Of a DNA stretch of 64,000 nucleotides, positions 22,039-48,789 are shown in pieces. This stretch comes from Glandiceps talaboti. Lineage: Eukaryota; Hemichordata; Enteropneusta; Spengelidae. The notes beneath the pieces were generated by a model. It had not been told where the DNA came from. It made no database searches and worked only from the letters and a program-made list of their open reading frames with translations. Position 1 is the first letter of the stretch, and every line of letters begins with the position of its first letter. The stretch covers positions 7,079,463 to 7,143,462 of the forward strand of contig NC_135551.1 in assembly GCF_964340395.1 (NCBI RefSeq), in the 5' to 3' direction. The position numbers were made by a program, and so were the translations under genes.

Positions 22039-23690
22039 CAGTACATGGGTCACAGACTGATTAATGTCATATAATTAAATTAAAGGGTACAGAAGAAAGA
22101 CTTAGAGTACATTCAATAGAAACGTACCGTTTTAATGTTGCCTTAAATGTATGTCAGTTGTATATTGCACGTATTACCGGGTTACAGAACTACAACAGTT
22201 GAAAGATGCATGTTTGAAATTTTGTTGGCTAATAGAAAGGCGGACCTTCGAAATCTGTCAAAATTATAAAAGGTGCTTGCTTCGGATGGATAGCTATGGT
22301 ATAGGTTGTCTATAACGCTATGGTCAAGAGTGTGTACATGTATAGTAATTGTGTGTTATGTCGAGGATGAACATGCAATTTGTTAAGTTGATTACATAGA
22401 GGAGAAGAATGTTCATGACAATTTCTGAGTCGAAACATCTTCTTTTGTAAACAGAAAATGGGAACCTATGCAAAACAATAGGCGAACACATTCGCTGTTA
22501 TAAAAATCGAAACTACTCCAAGCTTGCTCTCACAGAAGTTCATTTAATTACAATTGTCGATATGAACATACCAACTACACATTGTAGTTGGAACGAACAC
22601 ACTCATTAATTCGCTACGAAGTATAGGCATACATGTGAATCTTGGAGTTGTACTGGAAATGACATTTTAATGCTGGAAAGATATCGGCGATATGCTGCCA
22701 AATTTGGATTTACCTCCTCTTAGAACTCTGATAGACCTAGCTCTAAGACCCTCCATGTTTCTTTTTTATCATTTACAAAATTATCATCATTTCCCTCATA
22801 TACCTACATTCGCAACTCTCAAAACACAGATTAACAGTTTACAATTTGAAACTACTTTTTATGCAAACCCTGGCCATTCGAGGTCTAAATGTTCAAAATT
22901 CCATTACTGCTGACGATCCTCTAACTCATTTTACAACAAAGTGTCATCATACTCACTCACTCACTCGCTCAAGTCGTATGTTTGACTGGCCTACCCTCTG
23001 ATATATCCATTGTTTGAAAATCTAACAGTTTATAAACCCCAAGCATCAATCAGGGTAACATTTGCTTGACTGTCTCTCTAAAGGGTTTTACGTTAATGCT
23101 CTCAGTTCTTTTTCATAGTGATGTTTATTTCAAATAAAAGTGCGTTGAACTTATAATTACTGCATGACAACATCATTGTATTTTATTCAATATATCAGTA
23201 TTAAGCTGAACTAGCTCCAACTGAACATTATGTGTGAAAAATGTTTTGTTACACAAAATTAACTTGCTTGTAATATCGTACACTCTTACTGTTACTGCAC
23301 CTTTTACGGATTTAGATCGACCATTTATTAAATAGCATGCACATATTTTTTAGAAATTCACTTAATATGTTGGGGTTGTTCGATCGAGAAACAATTCTAC
23401 ATTAATGTTACAAACTAGTACAGGATTGAAAACTGTGTTGTTGCTCAAGGTTTAAACTTGTTACTACACCAGCTTTAGGTACACCAGTAATTAACATATA
23501 AAAACGTCTCCTTATACGCAGCTTACAAATTTGCTGAAATTTGCGGTTATTTGATGAACGAGATATATCCCAGTAGCAGTCAGTGCAGGTTACACAGCAC
23601 AGTAATTTATTCATCTTTCTTGAATATCGTTGTGCGATATTTGTTTTATTTCTTATTAAACTATGATCGATCACATATCGTATTACACTA
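22037..23690. other. Non-coding stretch
   Basis: Only short frames, none with a domain or good splice boundaries. A short ACTC repeat (CTCACTCACTCACTCG) lies near 22953. Confidence 0.4.
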
Positions 23691-23693
23691 ATT

Positions 23694-23742
23694 AACATAC
23701 ATACATACATACATACATACATACATACATACATACATACAA
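23694..23742. repeat. (CATA)n microsatellite left of the 1-kb array
   Basis: About 12 CATA/ACAT units immediately before the first unit of the tandem array. The array's other end is bounded by the complementary-strand motif (ATGT)n. Confidence 0.9.
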
Positions 23743-23789
23743 CTACCATAGTGTCTTTTACGTATTCAGATTCAATGTAATATTTCTAG

Positions 23790-31098
<7,309 letters not shown>

Positions 31099-31099
31099 T

Positions 31100-31257
31100 T
31101 ATGTATGTATGTATGTATGTATGTATGTATGTATGTATGTATGTATGTATATATGTGTGTATGTGTGTGTATGTATGTATGTATGTATGTATGTATGTAT
31201 GTATGTATGTATGTATGTATGTATGTATGTATGTATGTGTGTATGTGTGTGTGTATG

Positions 31258-31287
<30 letters not shown>
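31100..31287. repeat. (ATGT)n microsatellite right of the 1-kb array
   Basis: About 47 ATGT-type units with a few GTGT/ATAT interruptions. The tract truncates the last array unit just after GATTACGCCTTTCTAGTTT. Confidence 0.95.
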
Positions 31288-31289
<2 letters not shown>

Positions 31290-31701
31290 CGATTGATGTA
31301 ACCAATTTGGAAAAAATGAAATCCTTAGTTTAAAACTGATACCACGTGTTAAATGTTGCTATTATTTTCCTTTGTACGGTCTATTAGTTATGCAATAAAT
31401 ATGATGGATATGTTGATATTATTAAACATGAAAATATTTATATTATATGTCTATGAAATACATTCCATTTTTCTATAAACTAAAAATGAGTCATATCCTC
31501 GTGAACAGGGTACAGCGGGAACTATAGTATTAATATTAACATAAAATTAACATATCAATCAGTAAGTACTGTTTGTGGCTACAGATATTTGATTATGCGT
31601 CTTTCTGTCTCTTCTCCATATGTCTCTCTGTACGTCTCTCGCTGTTTCTCTCGATGTATCTGTCTGTTCGTTTATCTTTATGATTGGTTTGCCCATTTAA
31701 G

Positions 31702-39128
<7,427 letters not shown>

Positions 39129-39547
39129 TCGTGGTAAGCATATAGTTTCCCATCTTACGCCTAGAGATACAAAAACAGCGAATTGAAAAATTGTATTGAT
39201 AATGTGCTGTGTATACAGTCAAAGGTAATCAGTTATGTAAATGTTTTGGTATAATGATCAAAAACAACTTTTTTAAAGGTAAAGAAATGTTGGATACCAT
39301 TTCGACAGAATGCTACATACAGCACGTTTTGATCCGTTTGTGATATCACATGTTCATATATTAAAGTACTTGTCACTAGTCTTTTTTAATGCTTCTCTCT
39401 TTTTTATTGTTATAGGTTCATGGTCAAAACATGTCTGTACAGCAGGCAAATTCAAGATATTTTTATATCCATCAAAACACATATCATGATAATTATTTCC
39501 CAGAGACTGTATGTGTTATGCAGCTATCAATTGAACTAGTCTATTGG

Positions 39548-39811
39548 AATAAACACTTTTGAAAGAGCAGTAATTCTTATACACCACCGATACTAGGCGT
39601 GACAATAATCCATTGAAATGCTAGATACACTTCAACATGTAAAGGACTAGTGAACTATTACGGTTAATTATGGATGCTTTATAACGACATCCTAAATACG
39701 AATGTAACGAGTGTTACATAGTCATGTATTCAGATCAGAATAATTAGCAGAAACATTTACAATTTTGTCGAGGCAGTGGGATCCATATCACTTAGGAAAT
39801 ATTGAAATAAA
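39548..39811 (+). promoter_or_regulatory. Candidate polyadenylation signals of the ROCO gene
   Basis: AATAAA occurs at 39548-39553 and 39806-39811, 420 and 680 bp after the stop codon. Either could end the transcript. Confidence 0.4.
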
Positions 39812-41226
39812 GCGATATTCAATCACAGGATTCATACAGGATGTACACAGGACAGAGCAAAATAGTTCATAGCTTATATCTATACTATATAGACAATACT
39901 TGATTTGATTTCACATTGCTAACCATGTGTAATATCAGTCAGCAAATTGGGTGTCAAAAAATGACACAGATACACATATATAGTACAGATATACAGTATA
40001 GATATAATGAATAGGAACAAACCACCACATATACATATCTTGTACAGAAATACTGAATTGTGTTGATATGAAATGACAACTTTATGTCTGGTAAGGGACA
40101 AACCAGAGTCTTATATGAGTGTTTGTTCCAGTTACTTTAAACTGCAGTATTGTACAATAATCATTGATGTATAACTTAGTGGTATAACTGGAAAGTGTGG
40201 ATTTCTTTTTTGAAAAAAGAGTAACTCAGAACATAGAAGTTATTTCCTGTTAGTGTTATTGTTTTTAATGACAAAGAACAATGTAGATAGACTATAGAAC
40301 ATTCGAGTAATTTCAATTTACTTTAAGCATTGTCATGAAATAGAGGCATATAACACTTATCGTGTGTGTTATGTAAGTGGTTCTCTTTTCTTGCTATTGA
40401 TGTCATAAACATTGCTCAAGAAGTGCCTTTTTTTCTTTGATTATACTAGTTGAGGTAAATTGTATATTAAATGAATGTCAAACAAACAGTTGTTTGTTTT
40501 TATATTTGTTTTTCATTGTTGTTTATGGAACTGTTAGAGATTACATTAACAATTATTAATCCTGGTTTTCTGAGAGAGAAAAATTGATATACATATAGCC
40601 AAAGAAAAATGGATCTATGAAAGTCATTGAGTAGTAAAAGGAATTTACCTGTTAGAATTTACATAACAGATGAGAATAGCTCTCATGACCATTGCATAAA
40701 CAATTCTGTATTTGTTAAATAGTAATTAAGCATATGTTGTACAACCCAGTCTACATAGTATGTTTCATGACCTGAGTTATATATGTTTTATATCGGAAAA
40801 ATATGTTGTAGAATTTATTTGATGTAATTGATGTGGGTTTTATAGGTTTAAAGTATGTTATATGAACACTCTAAAACCATATATTTGCAGAGTATTTTCC
40901 ATATTTTCCATGACTATACTCCTGGGATGTCATGACCAATCATAAACCAGATATTGGTATAGTATTTTCCATGACTATAGTCCTGGGATTTCAACCGTGT
41001 GTACAACATTTCTCATTGGACTGTTACAATATATCAAATGACCAAACCATCAAAGTCTCTCGCTCAAAATTTCGCTGGTTTGTTTATTTCCTTTACATGT
41101 TATAAGAAATGTAAAGAATTGACTTTCAATTGATGTTGGTGTAGGTTTTATAATAAAGGTTTAAAGTATGTTATATGATCACCTATATACCAGACCAGAC
41201 ACTCGATATTTCCGGTGGAACATTAC

Positions 41227-41291
<65 letters not shown>

Positions 41292-43390
41292 TGTTATCAG
41301 TAACCACTGAAGTAAACGTGATCAGTCAACTAATTGCTATATGATTAAGTTTCTGGCATTATTGTCAAAATTAACTGTTGTTCTGACTAAAAACGGTCAT
41401 TGTATACCAAAGCAAAGTCAATGTGTCACAGAAGGAAAAAAATACGAGACATAATTTATTTGAATGTCTTGAAAGGGTTTGAAAAACATCAAAGATAAGG
41501 TGTTAGTGGTTTTTTATTTTACATTTTAGTTGAGTATTGTAAGCAACTTGTTGTACAAGCAGTTCAACTTTTTAGTGTTGAGTTTTCTATCTATCCTGGT
41601 CAAATGACAAATACAAGGTTAAAATGTTTAATGTAGTATAACCTGTATAACGCTATCTACCAAGATGGTGAATATATTTTGTCATTTCTTATTATACTCA
41701 ATTGGTTTGTACTATTACTGTCTAAGATTTAACTATAAATAAATTCTGACAGAGGAAATTCTATATCCGAGCAGACTACTGACATAAGTCTACTTTCTGG
41801 ATTATGGCGATTTCGTTGATCTGCAGTGAGATATGTTGACCTAGTATGACCCTCACATAGCTCTTAACCCTTGACCCGTACTATACCAACCATGTGATAG
41901 TATTATCGTTGGTGATAAGATGCCAACGTTGTCAACATGACACCTGAAATCCCGCCTAAATAGCTCACCAGATTAGTTCACCAGTCTAAATGATACCATG
42001 CATGCTTAACTGTAAATGTAACAGAGTAGAGTTTGGTATTATGAATAAGAAGATTTGACATCACCTTATGAGTTGTCAGTGACTATCTATTCTACTCATC
42101 AACAACATTGCTGCTTATATCATGCATTCACTACTAAAACTGAACTTACAGGATTATTTAATATTTGTTTTTTACACAGTAAATTTCCTACTGCATAGCT
42201 CTAAAAACAAGACTTTTGATGGCCCAATGACTGCCCTTCCCATGGTCATAAAGTTTTGCTCATTTCGTTTAGTGAATATTGGATATGCAACAGTTTAATT
42301 TTATCTCAATTCATGCTTGTATGCATCATCAGAGCTAAGTAAACCACTGATAGTACATAATTTGGAATTGACTCAAATGTATATTGTTACATGTACTATT
42401 CAGAAAATATAAAGAAATTCCCTTAATTTTGAAACAAAGTGTGCATTTCACTGACATGCAAAGCCAGCATGAGGATATTTTGCCCATCACCAAAAAAAAA
42501 ATTGAAATGCCAAAAATATGGGTAGGTAGGCCCGTTGAACAGCTTTTTTTTTGGCCTTAGTACAAATTGTATGAGAAGTTATACATAAATAATGTACATG
42601 TTAAACTGTAATATTTCTAATTCTACTACATGAGGGTATATTAGTATTGTTTTGGCGGGAGTTGTACTGTCACATTATTGTCAAATTCCTAATACCTTAT
42701 AGTCTAGTCCCTATAGTAGAGTATCATTACCATTTACACCTCCACTCATGATTTAGGTTTTAGTTAGAAACCACGTTGGCATCCAGAATATATAACTTAA
42801 GTGTGTTCTAAGATAGGTGTAGTGTGTCTGTTTTTGTGTTTGTTTTTGTCTGTCTGTCTGTCTGTCTGTCTGTTTTCTTCGTGTATTTGTGTATGTATGT
42901 CATTCTCGCAAACCAGAGTATTCTACCACTACACTCTTGTGATAGGCTCGTTAAATAAGAACGCTGCGTAAAACAGGCCGTGGTTCGCGACGATGATGAT
43001 GTGTGTGTGTGTGTGTGTGTGTGTGTCGCCCCTTATCACATACCTTTTATATTTTGGCGCCCAATTTCAATCGAGATACGATAATCGATAATCGTTACTG
43101 ACCTTTTTATGATTGGTAAACATTGGTTAATTTCACAGGTGAAATCCAATATCGTGAGCTGTTGAAAATCCTGGGAAAAGCTTGTCAATAATCCAAGTAC
43201 AGAACGTAGGGAAAGGCAATATATTTTCCTCAAATAATAAAGTTCATGCAGCAGGAAATTAGGTGAAGCTAATAATCCAATGAATGTGTACAGATCCGTA
43301 ACTCGTACAGTGCGTATTTTTTCCGACTCGTACTACATGTACCTGGTCACAGTGTGAATGAATCCAAAACTGTGTGTACAGTTAAAGCTT
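39812..43390. other. Non-coding stretch with local tandem duplications and (GT)n
   Basis: No gene was recognised. TTATAGGTTTAAAGTATGTT near 40842 recurs near 41155. Closely spaced duplicates of TATTTTCCATGACTATA / CTCCTGGGAT lie at about 40892-40930 and 40960-40990. (GT)n at 41230-41287 and 43000-43026; (CTGT)n at 42848-42872. Confidence 0.5.
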
Positions 43391-44060
43391 TTAACCTCAC
43401 AATTTTCCCGCTATTTATATACCAACTGATTGTATCAGTAAGGGGTCACTTCCGGTCGCACTCCAAATCTGAATAATATTTACCTACCTTTACTACTTAG
43501 TATAATTTAGTTTACTTTCCAGACATTACTGACAGTCTGTCAATGGTCAAGGTCAAACATATCAAGAATAGATTGTGGTATGTTAGATTGACCATGATGA
43601 GTGAAACAGGTTGTATTAATATATACTACTATTATACCATTCTATTTATCAACACTGTTTAACCTTAGTCGTAATTACAATTCTATAATTTCCACACAAC
43701 AGCATTAATTTATGTGTAAAATATTAATTAACGTTAATCCTAGATCCTGGCACATAACACGGGGAAATGATATCAATTGTAGGTGTGTAAACCTATAGGA
43801 AGTGAACTTAATAAACCCATGTGAAAAATAATGAAATAAGTTCAACCAGTGTGAATTAGCTCAGACCCTAATAAAATAATGAGGCAAAACCATGCACTGT
43901 ATACTTTGAATGGATCAATCATGATATGGGGAACCGTCTTACGTTGATAGGTTGTAATTTTCCCGCTATTTGTTTATCGGTGTACCATTCGTTTTATCAG
44001 TAGTACACGTCCGGTCAACGCTCAAATGAATGGTGACTTGTATGTACATACCTCTTCACA
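43391..44060. repeat. Two related segments with TTTTCCCGCTATT motif
   Basis: AATTTTCCCGCTATTTATAT with TATCAGTA and a CCGGTCGCACTC segment near 43398-43468 is echoed by AATTTTCCCGCTATTTGTTT, TATCAGTAGTACACG and CCGGTCAACGCTC near 43956-44025. TTTCCCGC also fits the E2F-site consensus. It is either a repeat or a duplicated promoter-like element. Confidence 0.4.
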
Positions 44061-45011
44061 TACCCAGTTGTATGATTAGATGATCTTACACTGTGATAAT
44101 TAAGTATGCAATTATTGCCCTAACTCCTACCGTCGCTATACAATATTGAATATCAACGGAGATTGCATCCTCAGACAGAATAAACTGGATGAATCGGAGC
44201 AACAACAGAAGCTGCAATTGAGCTCCTTTAAACTACTTGACGATTTATTATCCAACCGGGTTTTCTTGTTAGTCTACCTGGCATGGCACTTCTCGTATTC
44301 ATATTTGCGTTGTGTATCCAAAATCTACGAGATAAACGGTGAAATTCTATGATAACGTTAACCAAAGACTGTCTTGGTTTCAATATCTCAAGAAGCTCTC
44401 ATCACCGATCCCAAAACATTTGCTTTTGGAAGCATGAAGGCTATTTTTTCTTTACATTTCAACCGACAGTTCGACTAAATCTAATTGTAATGCTATGTGA
44501 TGCACTCACTGCCATACATGACTTACATTGAGAGATAATACTAATTATGTTTGAAGGTACACCTAGATTTATCACAGCTGTTAGTGACGATTTCAAAATG
44601 TAGAATAGACTAATTAGACTTCCAGGAGCAACGCCTTGGTTATGTGTGTAGAACGTCTCGGGGTATATAGTGAGAGAGTGACACCACTGAGATATATTGA
44701 AATGTTTAATAATGGGGGTTTAATGTTCAATTTCATTAACGTATTTTGCTAAGCCGTAACAATTATGGTGGTGGTGGGGTAGGTGGGTAGGAGAAGAGGT
44801 TAACGGTTTTCTTGTGTTTCTGTTTGTGGATACCAAAGCACAAATCCAAGTACGCTATGTAATGTCGTAACGATGGTTGGAAAGTAACAAATCGAGAGTG
44901 CTTGAAAATTCCCTTGGGTTTAGCAAAGCTCACAGTAAGAAAGTCAAATTCAGAATAGATTAATACGACTCACAACAGGAAGCCCTAGTTTGGTGTTCAG
45001 AACTTCTTTAG

Positions 45012-45108
45012 ATAATGATAACAGACAAATTTGAGTGCCTGAGTGTTGCCTATCGGTGTGGTGGAGATACAATCTGCTTTGATAGAAGTGATGAAATGAA
45101 TTGTCATG
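45012..45108 (+). CDS. Candidate exon with partial LDL-receptor class A-like motif
   Basis: A 97-nt segment between AACTTCTTTAG and donor GTAAGTTTTA. It encodes MITDKFECLSVAYRCGGD followed by TICFDRSDEMNCH. The C-x-D-x-SDE-x-x-C end resembles the calcium-binding half of an LDLa repeat (C-x-DGSDE-x-x-C), but the first cysteine is missing and spacing is unusual. It ends in phase 1, which fits the candidate exon at 45423. Confidence 0.35.
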
Positions 45109-45219
45109 GTAAGTTTTAGACTTTGTTTAATGACTGCAGATAACAGGAATTGTTTCTCTAAGTATGTTTATCACCCATGTTCTTGCTAGGAGGATACAGT
45201 ATTTGTTTGTCAAAATTAA

Positions 45220-45224
<5 letters not shown>

Positions 45225-45290
<66 letters not shown>

Positions 45291-45416
45291 GTATGTGTGT
45301 GCGTGCGTGCTTTCGTGTATGTATGTATGTATGTATGTATGTATGTATGTATGTATGTATGTATGTTGGTATGTATGTATGTATGTATGTATGTATGTGT
45401 GTGTGTGTGTGTGTGT
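45225..45416. repeat. (TA)n, (ATGT)n and (GT)n compound microsatellite
   Basis: TA units 45225-45288, GCGT-rich bridge, ATGT units about 45317-45397, GT units to 45416. The tract directly precedes the candidate exon at 45423. Long frames across it are artefacts. Confidence 0.95.
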
Positions 45417-45422
45417 ACAAAG

Positions 45423-45653
45423 ACGATGCCATGAGACTTGGTTTATCAAACCTACTTGGAAGCTGTGAAATGGTGATGACTGAACCAGATGAAGAAGCTG
45501 CAGCAATGACTACTACAATCACAATGGAACTGCAACAATCTCAACGGTTGCCAATGTTGATATCTGAAAAACCAGAGATTCTCATCTTAGATGACGATCA
45601 ATTATCTTCTATTCGTGTCAAAGATAGCGATGGTTATAAATACAATACAAATG
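45423..45653 (+). CDS. Candidate exon, unknown acidic protein
   Basis: Acceptor GTGTGTGTACAAAG, weak donor GTGTGT after AATACAAATG. Joining to the exon at 45108 keeps frame (G + AC gives Asp). It encodes DAMRLGLSNLLGSCEMVMTE and ISEKPEILILDDDQLSSIRV. Not recognised; it could be a cytoplasmic tail or linker. Confidence 0.35.
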
Positions 45654-45699
45654 GTGTGTATGTAATCATTACTGAATAAAAGTCGAATGCACGAAGTTT

Positions 45700-48427
45700 T
45701 ACAACAATAAAAACGATACCAACAGGCTTTATAGGATTTGTTTGCTCTGTTATGGTTGATGCCTGTGCAAAATTATATTTAATTTTAAGCTTACAATCGT
45801 AAGATATAGCCTAATTACCAAAGCTCGATAATTATGCAAATTGTTCATTAAAACTACAAGTTATACACCAACAAACATTACAACACATATGCGCTGTTAT
45901 GTTTAATGTATGTACCAAATAAATTAAATTGAATTTGAAGTGTGCAATCTTAACAAATAGCTTAGTTACTGAAAACGATTACTTATGCACAACAAAAAAT
46001 AACAAACAAATGATGATAACAAATTGTAAATAGTCGTTTATTATGGGATGTGCATACACCTTATCACTATTTATCTTATCAGATCTACTCAACCTTATGG
46101 AGGATAAAGCTGTCGACCTACCTTTGAAACATACTAACGAGAAGCGCGCCCTCAATGTTAAGACTACAGTCGCAGAATGAATATCTCTGTGTTCAGCTAC
46201 GTATGGGGAGAACACAGTGAGACTGAGAAGATGTTGAAAAAAAAAACGACTTTTATTTCAAAAAGAAAAAGGGTGACCCTGTTAGGTCCAGCCTAATCTT
46301 CCCAGGGGCCCTAAAGCAAATGTACACAATGCAACAACAAAAACAAAACAAGGTAACACACATAAAAATTGAAAAACATTAAAAAGTTGAAGTGTAACAG
46401 ATGGTACATGACATACTTCAGAATGAAATGGAAGCCATGAAATCAGTTGTAACCCAACAAGATACATCAGACGACAGAATCGCTGAATACTAATCAAGGA
46501 TAAAACATGAAAATGGATCACTACGTCACCAGATAATTGACTTTTAAAACAAATGTCACCAGGATCTGAGTGAAAGTGATGACCAGTAAACGAACGGATT
46601 CAATGATAGAAGGTCACTTCTTTCGTAATTTCATATTATTATTAATTATAGTATATTTACATATAGTATAACCGTTATAACGAATGTAATCACATCAAAA
46701 TGTAAAGTTTTATGTGGATTCCTGGAAATAAATAATAACATCAAGTCGATGAAGTTTATTACCAAGTTATTAAACCAATTTCTCTCTTGGGCCAAAACAA
46801 TAATTGTTTGATTCCGGTAGCCCGACCCAGCCTACTTTTTTACCGCCATACTAAACTTTTGTTCAGGTAATTCGAAAAAAATATATAAAAAAATCGAAAA
46901 CAAATTTAAATGCAAAGTCGCTCGAGTCGTTCGTGTGTCATATTGCATCGGAAGAACATCCGAGGTGTAGCAGCTAGACTAGACCATTGGGCGATAAAGC
47001 CTGGGTTTATTTAGTTATTTAGTTATTCTAGCCGATAAAGCCTGGGTTTATAAAACGTTAGATCAGGTTGATAAGGTTAGGGAAATATTGCAAGAAATAA
47101 ATCAGCTAGGGAGTGGGACACTTACGGGACACTTACAGAGAAACAGAAAGCGTTCGTCTACGGTCACACTAGTACAATATATTGTAACTTCGGTCTCGCG
47201 ATCGCGTGACAAGATAGAGAAGTAAACCCTACGACCATTGGGGGCGCTATTCAATCGGTACACTCCAGAGCGCAGCAAACGTCCGATCCTGTATCATCTA
47301 TTTCTATTCCAGCGCGGATCGAGTTAAATATATGTCTTTGTCTGTGTATTATAATTAGATATTAATTAGCGATTCAAGATACTGAAATAATTATTTATAA
47401 ACAAAAACTTGACGGACTTGTTGACGTTGTCTATATTCACGTTATTCAATATTGTTATAGACACCAGAATTGTTGCCTCACGCCCTTTGTTAAACTAGCA
47501 ATAGTATATGTGGAATGAATTTAGCTATAGCTGAGACTCTTAACACTACATTAAGTTGAAATTATTAGCCGAAAAAAGGAGTATAAACTCAATTCACTGG
47601 GCTTTTAACTTTAAATTTGTCGTCTTGGATTCGGCCGTTAGGAATGTACCAAGGTATAGGCTTTAACAGTCATATTGTCTGAAGTCACTTACAGATTAAG
47701 AGACTGGGCTAGTCAGATCTGGAACGAAGACATCTTATCATTTCCTAGGCTTCTTTCCAACCACACTTTGAAATGAATGCCCGAACCCGAAAAAAATAAC
47801 ATATAATATTATTTAATTTGATTATTCATTTATTAGTTGTCAAAGGACACATTAGTTTACAGCCAACAACTAAAAATAATTTACACAAAAGCCCTGAAAA
47901 GTTCGAGTAACAATATATACAGGCTACACAAATACAACTTAGCATCGACTTAACAATGTGACAGCTGACGGGATATTTAAAGCTTGGTTAAAATATTTAA
48001 ATTTATGAACAGCACTGTTAAGATTTCGTTGCTCATCGTATCCTTTGTAAATTGAGAGGGGATCCGCGATGCCAAGAAAACATACCTGCTGACAAAAGAT
48101 TTTGTAAATACTATATCACACATGATTTGTACTGTATTGAGGATGAGTATTATTGCTTAGCAATTTCTCCGCATTATAAGAACCTTCAAAATGAATTGTT
48201 GCCAAGGTGGTTTGTTTAAACCCTTCCTATGATAATTTAAATTAATGTTTGATTTCTGATAATGTAACCTATTTAAATTAGTTAGCTTCATTCATTTATT
48301 TTGCAATGAAAAATAGTGAGGAATCTCCCTCTGTGTACTGAAGTGTTTGTAACATTGTGTTTTGCTCTTTGGGCCTGTGACCTTATTGTTGTATGTAAGG
48401 TTATTAATGTTATACTTCATTTCTAAG
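45700..48427. other. Non-coding stretch with repeat fragments
   Basis: 46235-46330, read on the minus strand, gives GGGCCCCTGGGAAGATTAGG, CTGGACCTAACAGGGTCACC, then GAAATAAAAG, which looks like the 3' end of a retroelement transcript. The 46795-46860 module is a diverged copy of the 19071 module. A short direct repeat CGATAAAGCCTGGGTTTA occurs near 46993 and 47032. No gene was recognised. Confidence 0.4.
46795..46860 (+). repeat. Dispersed ~60-bp repeat module, copy 2 (diverged)
   Basis: AATAATTGTTTGATTCCGG, TAGCCCGACCCAGCCTA, TTTTTTACCGCC; compare 19071-19135. Confidence 0.5.
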
Positions 48428-48524
48428 ATGGAGTACGGCGAGGGAAATGTTAAAAGACGCGCATTCTTGATTTGTCTATGCAAGAGACAAAACTATTGTG
48501 AGGATATATCTGTAAATGTCCAAG
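48428..48524 (+). CDS. Orphan candidate exon, unknown
   Basis: ATG at 48428 directly follows CTTCATTTCTAAG, and the segment ends at AAG with donor GTAACA. It encodes MEYGEGNVKRRAFLICLCKR and QNYCEDISVNVQ. The KRRAFLIC stretch is vaguely like the first strand of caspases, but the rest does not continue that fold. Low confidence. Confidence 0.2.
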
Positions 48525-48789
48525 GTAACATTTTCAAAAACTATATGATCAACATATAATATTCAGCAAAGAACTTTAACTAGCGACATATTTGGTGACA
48601 TTTATATTTCAATCATGTGTCATAAATAACTTTTGTTGATCGTGAACCTGCATGACACATTTCATGATAACCTTTCCAAACTGGAACATGAGTACCAAAA
48701 ATTACGTTCAATGTTTGGATTAGACGCAATCAAAGTTAGTAGCCACTAGCGCTATAAGCTAAACTGAACAGTCATTTTGAATAGAAATA

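Noticed and set aside
48428-48524. Start of a caspase gene (KRRAFLIC)
   Set aside because: Only one strand-like stretch resembles caspases; no His or Cys active-site exon follows, so it is kept only as a low-confidence orphan exon.
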